Shown here one piece after another: positions 7,509-14,800 of a DNA stretch of 16,970 nucleotides (the stretch's first letter is position 1; each line of letters starts with the position of its first letter). A program made the translations under genes and the position numbers. The stretch comes from an uncultured Lachnospiraceae bacterium (GTDB lineage Bacteria > Bacillota_A > Clostridia > Lachnospirales > Lachnospiraceae), in the NCBI GenBank assembly GCA_947302185.1, contig CAMYVI010000024.1:1-16970 (forward strand). Direction: 5' to 3'. The notes under the pieces were generated by a model. That model was not told where the DNA came from. It made no database searches and was given only the letters and a program-made list of their open reading frames with translations.

Positions 7509-9143
7509 ATGAAAAATAGTATCACCGACATACACTGTCCGAACTGTGGGGCGTCTGCAGAATTTGATATCGTCAGGCAGGAATACCTGTGTGGGTATTG
7601 CGGAGGGAAAATTCAGATCAGTGACGCACTTCGAGAAAAGCAGGGATTCCGTACCATATTGGGAAAAAGAATCCGGAGTGAAGCAAAAAAATACAGACTG
7701 CTGCGGGCATCCTGCAATAACTGCGGGGCGGATGTCATTTTTGAGGAGGGCAGTGCGATATCCAAATGTGCCTTCTGCGGGCGGGATCTTGTCCGCCGGG
7801 ATTATCTGGGTTCCGAAGGGATGCCGGAGTGCATTATACCATTTCAGTTGACACGGGAAGAAGCTGCCGAAATGCTAAGCGACTGGTGCGGTAAAAATAA
7901 ACGGAAACCGGAGGCAAAAAAGCTTCGCTCGCATATTGATGATTTAAGAGGCGTTTATCTTCCGTATGATCTTGTGCGCGGACCTGTACACATGAAAGTG
8001 TCAAGGATGGATGGAGGAAGTACTTACAGATGTGAAGGGTTTTTAAATAGTGAATTCATCAATCGTTCCGCCCGGCTTGATAATCTGCTGCTTGACGGGA
8101 TGGAGCCGTACGATTGTACCGAGATGGAAGAATTTGATTTTGCATATGTCTCAGGACAATGCGTTAAAATCTCGGATATTGCGGATAAGGAATTAAAAGA
8201 GCGGGCGAACAGGGAGGCTGAAAAAATGTATGCCGCTGACCTGCGGAAAGTGATGCAGACAAAGGCTGTAGACGTTAAGGCAGATGTGTCATCTGCGGTC
8301 CGTCTCCCTGTTCTTCTTCCCGTATACTATATTTGCCGGGACGATATGATGGCTGCCGTAAACGGTCAGACAGGAAAAGTTAGCGTCCGGGCCGAAAAGG
8401 AGTCGCATTTTATTTTTCTGCCATGGTGGTTGAAAGCAGTACTTTCAACTGTTCTGCTTAGTGTGATTTCTTTAGGAAGTTTCATACTTTTCGGAATGGA
8501 GCCCGGAAGTGCGCTCATGATAACGGGAATTCTGGCGGCGTTTTTCATGATTGTAACTCTGTGCGTTTTCAGTGATACGACAAAGAACAGGCTGATTGTC
8601 GGAGCAGGCAGGCAAATATTTACATCAGGGGAGAGAACTTATCGCCGCATAGACGGGAAACTTGCGCCGTATAGTATTAAGGTTGAAAACAAGGCGGTTC
8701 ATCCGGTGTTCTTCAGCAAGATCAATGGTACAGAGCAGACTGTACTCTTAAAGTTCGCTACACCGGGAAGGATTTTGCGGATGCTTGTGCTAAGCCTCAT
8801 CGTTCTGTTTCTTCCGGTCATCATAGCCCTTTTTCTGAACGGATTCAATTTTTCCGACATTCATTTAGGCGGTTCTGCGGTCTGGTTTTGCATTATGGTG
8901 CCTGTCGTTCCGGTCTGCGTATTAAAACTGGGGTTGGTGGAGATGTACGATAAGCCTCTTATATATATAAGGACCGAAGAAGGGAAGAGATACAGAAGAT
9001 ACAGACAGAAAACTGATTTCCGGGAAATCCGGGAATGCCTTTTAAATCTATTGGCAGTCTTTTTTGTTCCACCGTTATGCTTTGCGATATGGCTCACGGT
9101 AATCAGCTTCTGTGTTATATGTTATCTGACGGCATTTGGCTGA
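7509..9143 (+). CDS. Membrane protein with two N-terminal zinc ribbons (TFIIB-type zinc-ribbon family)
   Basis: Two CxxC-CxxC zinc ribbons open the protein: CPNC (about 10-13) with CGYC (28-31), and CNNC (about 69-72) with CAFC (87-90). A soluble middle region (about 95-298) has no motif I recognise. Five hydrophobic segments follow at about 300-327, 333-355, 420-447, 455-475 and 510-543, so the C-terminal half is membrane-embedded and the protein ends inside or just after the last helix. Such zinc-ribbon membrane proteins are common in Firmicutes and are mostly uncharacterised. The start fits the family because the first ribbon begins within ten residues. No clear ribosome site precedes it; the best purine run, GAGGAAAG, lies about 30 nt upstream. 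Spacing from the preceding gene is 106 nt with hairpins between, so it is probably separately expressed. Confidence 0.75.
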   Translation: MKNSITDIHCPNCGASAEFDIVRQEYLCGYCGGKIQISDALREKQGFRTILGKRIRSEAKKYRLLRASCNNCGADVIFEEGSAISKCAFCGRDLVRRDYLGSEGMPECIIPFQLTREEAAEMLSDWCGKNKRKPEAKKLRSHIDDLRGVYLPYDLVRGPVHMKVSRMDGGSTYRCEGFLNSEFINRSARLDNLLLDGMEPYDCTEMEEFDFAYVSGQCVKISDIADKELKERANREAEKMYAADLRKVMQTKAVDVKADVSSAVRLPVLLPVYYICRDDMMAAVNGQTGKVSVRAEKESHFIFLPWWLKAVLSTVLLSVISLGSFILFGMEPGSALMITGILAAFFMIVTLCVFSDTTKNRLIVGAGRQIFTSGERTYRRIDGKLAPYSIKVENKAVHPVFFSKINGTEQTVLLKFATPGRILRMLVLSLIVLFLPVIIALFLNGFNFSDIHLGGSAVWFCIMVPVVPVCVLKLGLVEMYDKPLIYIRTEEGKRYRRYRQKTDFREIRECLLNLLAVFFVPPLCFAIWLTVISFCVICYLTAFG

Positions 9144-9295
9144 CGGATATTTACCTTATTATTGTCGGAACACCTCCATAATCAATAATATGCCAAACAG
9201 AATATTGCGATATTTGTTATAACTATTAGAAAATAACAGCTTAACTTAGAGAACCTGCGTGAGGACTACCTTTATCAAGCCCCTCTCCTATGACG

Positions 9296-9339
9296 TAAAA
9301 AGCGAAAGCGCCGCACTAAGAATCACTTCTTAGTGCGGC
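9296..9339 (-). terminator. Intrinsic terminator after the mini secreted-protein gene
   Basis: A perfect 13-bp stem, GCCGCACTAAGAA (9310-9322) with TTCTTAGTGCGGC (9327-9339), has the loop TCAC. On the minus strand it starts 6 nt after the stop codon, and GCTTTCGCTTTTT follows it. The arm TGCCGCAYTAAG is shared with the long palindrome at 15562-15658. The 150 bases between here and the zinc-ribbon gene hold only a weak AT-rich stem TATTATTG/CAATAATA and no gene I can see. Confidence 0.75.
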
Positions 9340-9345
9340 ATCTCA

Positions 9346-9669
9346 TTATTGGCCGAACGCCGCAACGGCGGCCGCATTGTAAAGATAAAGTGCCTTGCCG
9401 AGGTTCTTCTCCTCCTCCGTCCCTTTTTTCTTTATGACGCAGGACCTCGCGTAGGTAAGTACGGACGCAGTGATCATGTAGGTGTCGGTGCCGGGGAGGA
9501 CATATTCCGGATTGCTGTCATTAATTATTTCACCGGCGTTTTCTTCCCGGTCGGTTAGAGTGGCTGTTCCCTCGTCCGCAAAGGCAGTAAGTGCCAGATT
9601 GCTGACGAAGAGCATAACACTGAGCAGGATGGCCAGGATCCGCCTGAAGCCGTGTTTGTTTCCTTTCAT
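9346..9669 (-). CDS. Mini secreted protein: signal peptide plus tail of the shared C-terminal module (internally deleted paralogue)
   Basis: The encoded 107-aa protein starts with a signal peptide ending LTAFA and then DEGTAT, the same residues found just after the signal peptide of the 1139-aa LRR protein (AFADDATDEGTAT). After about 20 residues it jumps to TYMITASVLTYARSCV and ends ALYLYNAAAVAAFGQ. This aligns with the last ~40 residues of both large secreted proteins (ALYKYYEAA and AIYNYYMAA). It therefore looks like a large paralogue from which everything between signal peptide and C-terminal helices is missing. ATG 9669 is directly preceded by an in-frame GTG at 9672. Upstream there is only a weak AGGG and no promoter, because the sequence runs straight into the Met-rich repeat frame on the other strand. 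Its own terminator follows. It may be a remnant or a genuinely minimal secreted protein. Confidence 0.6.
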   Translation of the reverse strand: MKGNKHGFRRILAILLSVMLFVSNLALTAFADEGTATLTDREENAGEIINDSNPEYVLPGTDTYMITASVLTYARSCVIKKKGTEEEKNLGKALYLYNAAAVAAFGQ

Positions 9670-9695
9670 CACTTAATCGCCCTGCAGCGGAACAG

Positions 9696-9911
9696 AACCC
9701 GATGGCAATGCTGGCAGGCATGATGGGCGGCATGACGGGCAACGGCGAGAATGGCGAGAATCCGATGGCAGCAATGATGGGTGGCGAAGGCAGTGAAGGC
9801 CAGAACCCGATGGCAATGCTGGCACGCATGATGGGCGGCATGACGGGCAACGGCGAGAATGGTGAAAACCCGATGGCAGCGATGATGGGCGCAATGATGG
9901 GTGGCTCCATG
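9696..9911 (+). repeat. 108-bp tandem repeat in the Met-rich frame
   Basis: The unit beginning AACCCGATGGCAATGCTGG occurs at 9696 and again at 9804, a 108-bp (36-codon) period. The first 70 bases are almost identical in both copies, and the second copy diverges near its end into a GAMMGGSMGMGG stretch. Because the unit lacks stops in several frames, it also yields spurious antisense open frames. Confidence 0.9.
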
Positions 9912-9992
9912 GGAATGGGAGGCAATGATAATCAGAACGCTGCACAGAGCGAAGATCAGAACGAAACCCGGAACGAAGAGCAGGGCGAATAA
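9702..9992 (+). CDS. Met/Gly-rich 36-residue-repeat protein, probably 5'-truncated
   Basis: The frame encodes 96 residues from the first ATG. About a fifth are methionine and a quarter glycine, in a 36-aa tandem repeat with NPMAML, MMGGMTGNGENGE and NPMAAMMG blocks, then an acidic/polar tail rich in N, Q, E and D. The frame is open upstream to 9648 and already reads AAEQNP before the first Met. That matches the repeat text EGQNP, so the coding sequence appears to begin in mid-repeat and lacks a start and ribosome site. It is followed by an excellent terminator, which argues that this was a real gene end. I do not recognise a family; metal binding through Met is conceivable but unproven. It abuts the mini secreted gene head to head, consistent with a rearrangement junction near 9673-9690. 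Confidence 0.5.
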   Translation: MAMLAGMMGGMTGNGENGENPMAAMMGGEGSEGQNPMAMLARMMGGMTGNGENGENPMAAMMGAMMGGSMGMGGNDNQNAAQSEDQNETRNEEQGE

Positions 9993-10004
9993 CAATAATA
10001 GCAA

Positions 10005-10041
10005 AAACACCGGAGCTAGATGATAAGCTCCGGTGTTTTTT
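10005..10041. terminator. Bidirectional intrinsic terminator
   Basis: AACACCGGAGCT and AGCTCCGGTGTT form a perfect 12-bp stem with an 8-nt loop. A T-tract lies on the plus side (TTTTTT to 10041) and an A-tract on the other side (AAAAA from 10003). It therefore serves both the Met-rich plus-strand frame and the minus-strand lipoprotein gene. Confidence 0.93.
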
Positions 10042-10055
10042 ATGTAAGATAATAA

Positions 10056-10562
10056 TTATGACTCACTGGATTCTGTTACAGAGGAGTCGGGAAGAGTCAT
10101 CGCTTCGTTGATAATTTCATCAAGAGTAGGTTCGCCCTCTTCGCTGACCATAGTGATTTCTCCATCCTCTATGGTGATGATGAATACGTGTTCGATATCA
10201 TCAGAGGTCTCTTCCCAGTTGCGGGCGTATTTCGCTGTGAGCTTTACTTCACCGCTGCCACTGGCTTCATAAGTGTATTCTTCCGTCACTGACGTGCCGA
10301 CAAGGGGTTCAGATGAATCACTATTTGACTCCTTTGTCTCGTGGTTTTTCTCAGTCAGCAGGCTTTCATCGTCGATTTCGCAGGTCCATTCGTATCCGGT
10401 GGAAGGAATTCCCGTGAGGCTTAACGTCAAATTATTTCCTTCGGCTACAAGGTCAAGGTTGTCTCGTCCTATGGTAAACTTCGTCTGGCTTTTGCCGCAA
10501 CCTGCAAAGGCGAGCGATGTGAAGACGAGAAGGGCAGTGATTATGACAGCAAATTTTTTCAT
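10056..10562 (-). CDS. Chagasin-like (I42) cysteine-protease-inhibitor lipoprotein
   Basis: A lipoprotein signal peptide with lipobox LAFAGC puts the lipidated Cys at residue 22, so the mature protein should be tethered to the outer face of the membrane. The mature domain has the I42 inhibitor features: a BC-loop-like IPSTGYEW (52-59; family consensus NPTTGY), a GSG-containing strand (102-104) and AKYARNWEE (110-118), equivalent to the RPWE loop. The spacer between the two loops is Ser/Glu-rich. I42 proteins inhibit papain-family proteases by inserting these loops into the active site. The C-terminal ~35 residues are acidic and add nothing recognisable. AGGAGG lies 6 nt before the start, and a good promoter is present upstream. 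The gene appears monocistronic. Assignment rests on motifs, with the N of the BC loop replaced by Ile. Confidence 0.78.
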   Translation of the reverse strand: MKKFAVIITALLVFTSLAFAGCGKSQTKFTIGRDNLDLVAEGNNLTLSLTGIPSTGYEWTCEIDDESLLTEKNHETKESNSDSSEPLVGTSVTEEYTYEASGSGEVKLTAKYARNWEETSDDIEHVFIITIEDGEITMVSEEGEPTLDEIINEAMTLPDSSVTESSES

Positions 10563-10584
10563 AAGTTCCTCCTGTTTACTATTA

Positions 10585-10613
10585 ATGATATATCAGTACA
10601 TAGGTTATTGCAA
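10585..10613 (-). promoter_or_regulatory. Sigma-A promoter of the inhibitor lipoprotein gene
   Basis: On the minus strand, TTGCAA (10608-10613) and TATCAT (10585-10590) are separated by exactly 17 nt. The predicted transcript starts about 15 nt upstream of the start codon and includes the AGGAGG site. Confidence 0.6.
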
Positions 10614-10811
10614 CAGGGACTCCTGAATTGGTAGGAATGGAGCCTCTGTGAATTTATACGTATTAAAAGTGTAGAGGAACAATAGATTTACTTTTTCTGT
10701 ATTTTATTATTTAATTGCCAAAGTAAATTAGAGTTTTACCACAGATTTACCTTGGCAAAGTCTAATTTAGTTTGTCTATTAACCTTTTGAATTTGCATTT
10801 ATATAGATGAC
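10614..10811. other. AT-rich intergenic region with two overlapping inverted repeats
   Basis: No gene is visible. GCCAAAGTAAAT (10717-10728) pairs with ATTTACCTTGGC (10745-10756), 11 of 12 bases. TAAATTAGA (10724-10732) pairs with TCTAATTTA (10761-10769), a perfect 9-bp match. The left arms share TAAAT, so the two stems exclude each other in a transcript. As DNA they could be operator sites between divergent genes. Confidence 0.5.
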
Positions 10812-10839
10812 TTGTCTGTATTATTTATTGTGATATTAT
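10812..10839 (+). promoter_or_regulatory. Promoter of the small Cys-rich gene
   Basis: TTGTCT (10812-10817) and TATTAT (10834-10839) are separated by 16 nt, with an extended TG at 10831-10832. The predicted leader is about 118 nt. Confidence 0.5.
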
Positions 10840-10963
10840 GATTCATAGGAAGAATATTTTTCTCGATGACTTTCAGAAGCAGAATAGATGAGGAAAATGA
10901 TGAGGAAAATTCAGAAATATAAACCCGGTGATCAGTAACTGAAAGGAGATATAGCTAACGGAA

Positions 10964-11158
10964 ATGAATATAGAAATAAATCATAATAATTCAAAAGAAC
11001 AGAAATCAGGCTTCTGCGGCGGATGCCGCAGCAACTGCCCTCTTTCAGATCCGAATTGCCCTACCGGTATGGAGAGAGCAGGTTGGAGTGCCGAGGAGAT
11101 AGAAAGGGCTATGATTGAGCGAGCTGTTCCTATTAACAAGAAATATATTTCACAGTAA
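10964..11158 (+). CDS. Small Cys-rich hypothetical protein (64 aa)
   Basis: I do not recognise a named family. The protein is soluble, with no signal peptide. Four cysteines at 18, 21, 25 and 32 are arranged CxxCxxxCx6C within GFCGGCRSNCPLSDPNCPTG, a plausible zinc or iron-sulfur site. A predicted helix follows (SAEEIERAMIERA). A strong GAAAGGAG site lies at 10941-10948, but its 15-nt gap to the ATG is long; no alternative in-frame start exists because a TAG stands at 10952. The gene has its own promoter and terminator, suggesting an independent small transcript. Compact coding and a clean terminator make it likely to be real. Confidence 0.65.
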   Translation: MNIEINHNNSKEQKSGFCGGCRSNCPLSDPNCPTGMERAGWSAEEIERAMIERAVPINKKYISQ

Positions 11159-11194
11159 GCATGTTTTTCGCTTATATTCGGAGATTAAAGCAAT

Positions 11195-11223
11195 AACCCC
11201 ACCTTTTTGGTGGGGGTTTTTCA
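11195..11223 (+). terminator. Intrinsic terminator after the Cys-rich gene
   Basis: AACCCCACC and GGTGGGGGTT form a stem of at least 7 GC-rich pairs with a TTTTT loop, followed by TTTTT. It begins about 37 nt after the stop codon. Confidence 0.9.
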
Positions 11224-11292
11224 TGCCTTATCTTTATATATTATTGAAGAGCCGGACATTTATTTGTTTACTCTGCGAAATCAAAAAGTAAT

Positions 11293-11321
11293 TTGGCATT
11301 GCCGATAAGAGGATTTATCAT
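11293..11321 (+). promoter_or_regulatory. Sigma-A promoter of the XRE regulator
   Basis: TTGGCA (11293-11298) and TATCAT (11316-11321) are separated by exactly 17 nt, each 5/6 to consensus. The predicted start near 11328 leaves only a very short leader before the GTG at 11336 or ATG at 11339. Confidence 0.6.
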
Positions 11322-11325
11322 GATA
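11316..11325. promoter_or_regulatory. Candidate operator palindrome TATCATGATA
   Basis: This perfect 10-bp palindrome overlaps the -10 element of the XRE regulator gene. The identical sequence (with the preceding T also shared) occurs at 156-165 over the extended -10 of the kinase operon. It is a candidate site for autoregulation by the XRE protein. Confidence 0.35.
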
Positions 11326-11338
11326 GAGGGGTGTAGTG

Positions 11339-11662
11339 ATGAAAGAGAAAAACAGCTTGGGAAAAATTATAGCGATGAGAAGAAATCACATGAAAATGAC
11401 TCAGGAGGAACTGGCAGGAAAGATGGGGGTTTCAAAATCAGCGGTCGCTAAATGGGAGACAGATGGGGGAATTCCGGACCGTGATAATCTCAGGAGACTT
11501 GCCGAGGTAATAAACATATCTGTGGGGGACTTGTACAGGTTAATTGACCGTTCATATATCAGGGATGCCGATCTTAAAGTGAATATAACATCTGAAGTAA
11601 TTGCAGTACTGGAGTCGTATGGCTATAAGGTCATACGTCCCGGAGAGGAAGATCTAAAGTAA
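11339..11662 (+). CDS. XRE-family helix-turn-helix transcriptional regulator
   Basis: The N-terminal half (about 8-62) is a classic Cro/CI-type five-helix HTH: LGKIIAMRRNHMKMTQEELA, then GVSKSAVAKWE as the turn and recognition helix, then the IPDRDNLRRLAEVINISVGDLY closing helices. About 40 further residues (VNITSEVIAVLESYGYKVIR) have no recognised sensor domain. An in-frame GTG sits directly before the ATG, at 11336. AGAGGGG lies 7 nt before the ATG, which favours the ATG. A palindrome over its own -10 suggests autoregulation. It converges on the large LRR gene. The N-terminus is typical of small regulators of surface or mobile genes, but the target is unknown. Confidence 0.9.
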   Translation: MKEKNSLGKIIAMRRNHMKMTQEELAGKMGVSKSAVAKWETDGGIPDRDNLRRLAEVINISVGDLYRLIDRSYIRDADLKVNITSEVIAVLESYGYKVIRPGEEDLK

Positions 11663-11744
11663 AACTCAGGAAAAAGCAGTGAGCATGCAATCAATGGATA
11701 TAAAGGTATTTCGTTAGATTTTGCACTTCCCGCTCATATAGGGC

Positions 11745-11806
11745 ATGCCCCAAGTGTCATTCTTTCACCTCGAGCAAGTTCGGTGTCAGAATGATACTTG
11801 GGGCAT
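11745..11806. terminator. Long hairpin between convergent genes
   Basis: ATGCCCCAAGTGTCATTCT (11745-11763) pairs with AGAATGATACTTGGGGCAT (11788-11806), 18 canonical pairs plus one G-T. An inner CACC/GGTG stem leaves a small loop. It lies between the plus-strand XRE gene and the minus-strand LRR gene, so a bidirectional terminator is the simplest reading, though neither side has a T-tract. Confidence 0.5.
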
Positions 11807-11868
11807 TGTAATCATCTCATATTAATGTTGCTATAGTGACAACGGGAGAGACGGGTAAGCATCAGTAC

Positions 11869-14800
11869 TCAATGAGTGTTTTTATATGCCTGTGCTGCCA
11901 TATAATAATTATAAATAGCCGCAGCCGCATTCAGTGCATTGCCGTCACTACTGCCTGACAGGATGGCGTTCACATACGAGAGCGCAGACAATTGGAGTCT
12001 CGTTCTTCCGGAATCCGTGACTGCTTCGATGATGTGCGGGGTTCCGAGGTCGTGCGCGGCTATGTCAGTAATTTCCACAAGAAAACGCCCGCCGGACAGT
12101 TCTATATCTTCATAACTGACGTTGTCCACAGAAGCGGAAAGATTACAATCGGAAGCAGGTTTGAAATGAACTCTGATATCTGTTCCGCTATCGAGCACCA
12201 GCGAGACGGAGATTTTCTTTATAGCATTATCCGTGCCGTCTTTTCTGGCTGCGTACTGTGCAGTTGCGTATTTAAGCGCTTCAAGATCAAAGTCGCCGGT
12301 ATAGTAGCAGTCCATCTCTGCATGGTCTACACCGATAGTCCAGCCTCTTTCATCCGACAGAAACAGCTGTACGTAGTGACCGTAATCTCCGAGAGCTCTG
12401 ATCAAGGCTACAGTCGTATCGTCATAATTTGCGGCATATCCTTCAAAATTCTCGAGGTAATCCCTGACAGAATAAGTCGTTTGGACCGTCTGTCCGTCAC
12501 CGTAATGGAACACCGCTGTAATCGTATCCGCCATCTGGATGGAACTGATATAGCAGGTAAAACCATAGAACTTGTTGGTGTCGTTCATAAAGTTCTCATC
12601 GAATGCATCCGTTGTCGTGGCTCCTCCCTTGCCGTCAACTGTAAATTCCATATAGCTGTCAGAATAATCTACTCCTTCGAGCTGCGGAAGATTCATAAAG
12701 AAGTTGACACCTATTTTGCCGGACAGGACCAGAGAAAGCGTCTCAAACTTCGGTTCACCTGCTGCAGGTATCGATACCGTCTTTGTATCGGTGTACTCAT
12801 TGCCGTTTTCATCTACAGCGACAGCTGTGTAAGTGCCGACTCCATCCGTAGAAGCTGTCGGAGGAGTGGTAACTTCGTAACTGACCGTGGCTTCGAGCTC
12901 ACCGCTGTAATCGCAATCCGTGCAGGGGTCAAATGTCGCTGTGGCGCTTCCCAGATCCTCCGACCAGTTCCATGTGACGCCTTTATGTGCGTCCAGACCG
13001 ATGTAGTGCATAGGAGGGGGTGAGGATTGTGTAAAAAAGGTAAAACCGGTACAGTCACGGAAAGATCCGCTGTGCATGCCGTAGAAGGTGACGTTTGAAA
13101 GCAGTTCCTTATCGATGGTGTAGGCACTGAGTTTAACAGAGCCGGTCGTTTTCGTACAGGTGAACTTTCTGAGCGAGGGGCACTCGAAGAATACGTCTGA
13201 GTCGAACTGACTTATACCGGAACCGATAAAGATTTCCTCAAGGTTTAAAGCTCTCCGGAAAGCCTCCCAGCCGATGTGCTTTATTTTGTCACCCATGACA
13301 ACCTTTGTGATTGTTGTATTATCCTTGAAAGCGGACTGGTTAATGGAATTAATGGTTTTACCCCGAATCGCTTCATTGGGATAGTTGTCAGGCACCGTAT
13401 CGGGGACGATAATTTCCGAATCGGTTCCGTTATATCCCATAATACGCACATAGATGCCGTTGTCGTCAATTCTGAAGTACGGGACTGAGACATTTGCAGC
13501 CGTTGTCTCTGTATAGGTGCCCGTTTCATTGTCATAGGTAAAGTATTTATCACAGCCGGAGCAGGTGTAGTGTTCGATATTTCCGTTCGTATATGTTCCG
13601 GTTTCCGCATCGTAGGTCGGTACGGCAGCCTCACACTTCCTGTAATCATGCTCTATGATCGGTATAGTTTCAGAGTAAGTATCCGTGTATTCGACGCCGT
13701 CTTCGCCTGTGACAGTGGCAGTATAAGTTTTTACACCGCTTTCTTCATGTGTGGCCGGGGTTTCACTCGTGGTCACTTCCGCATCAAGGATACTGTCCGT
13801 TCCGCAGATTTCGCATTTGAAGGCAGCCCGGCAAGTGCTGTGATCCTCTGCCCAGTCCCACACAGGTGTACCGAAGCTGTGAGTACCGGCCTGAGTAGTT
13901 TGCTCAGTCTGTGCTGTATAAGTTTCAGGAGTCCCGTCTTCATCAAGATCATAACTGAGCGTCGCGGTGTAGGTTATCGTGCCGGGCTGCGTACAATCAG
14001 TCGATTCCCAGGTAACAGAATCCGCCGGAATTGTTTCTTCATAGAAGCACATAGCGTCATTGTAGACATCGCACTTGAAGCGGAATAAACACTGCGGATT
14101 CGCCGTGTCACTCAGATCCCAGATATATCTCTGATACTCATGCTGCGGAACGATTAAGTTATGCCCGCTGATAAACACGTGACCTGTATTATGACATTGC
14201 CAGCCGTCTTCAAATGTTTTCCGGATCGGCGCACGGTGCGGGCAGTATAATTTCAGAGCTTCGTTTGTAAACCGGAACGGATCTAAATCGCGGCCATTGC
14301 TTTCAATATTGACCTGGTTCATGGAAGTCGTCTGGAACTTCGTAAGAGAGGAACAGCTGTTGAAGGCCGCCTCCCCGATGGTTTGCAGACCGCTGCCGAC
14401 GATTACCTCCTCCAGGGACGTGCAGTCGGCAAAAGCTCCCAGCCGGATCGTATCGATGTAGTCACCCATGGTGACGGAGACAATGTTTTTGTAGCGCATT
14501 GCTTCGATGTCGACGGCGGTGACGGTTCTGCCGCGCAGACTTTCATCAGGATAATTACCCGGAACATAGTCGGGAATAATGATTTCTGTGTCATCGCTAT
14601 TCAACCCCGTCACCTGGGCAAAGTCACCGTTTGAGGCAAATGTAAAGTATGTCACGATAGTCTCTGATGGATCTGCTTCGACGTACGTATCTAAATCGCT
14701 GTCGTAAAGATAGCAATTACCCTGATCATCCGTATAATATGTAATATTTCCGTTAATGTATGTACCGGTTTCGGCGTCATAGGATGGGGCGCTCTCCGCA

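Noticed and set aside
7546..7851. 101-codon plus-strand frame overlapping the zinc-ribbon gene
   Set aside because: It lies wholly inside the zinc-ribbon coding region in another frame; the CxxC pairs and membrane helices support the longer frame.
1..9143. Integrated mobile element at tRNA-Lys
   Set aside because: No integrase, excisionase, attachment-site repeat of the tRNA 3' end or phage gene is visible; the tRNA is followed by a normal terminator.
9530..10010. Three minus-strand open frames (His/Ala- and Pro-rich) across the Met-rich repeat
   Set aside because: They arise from the 108-bp repeat lacking stops in antisense frames. Their products are low complexity, and the terminator placement supports the plus-strand frame.
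11992..13023. 343-codon open frame on the plus strand
   Set aside because: It is antisense to the LRR protein, whose signal peptide, repeats and C-terminal module are clear; the plus-strand product is low in recognisable motifs and has no ribosome site.
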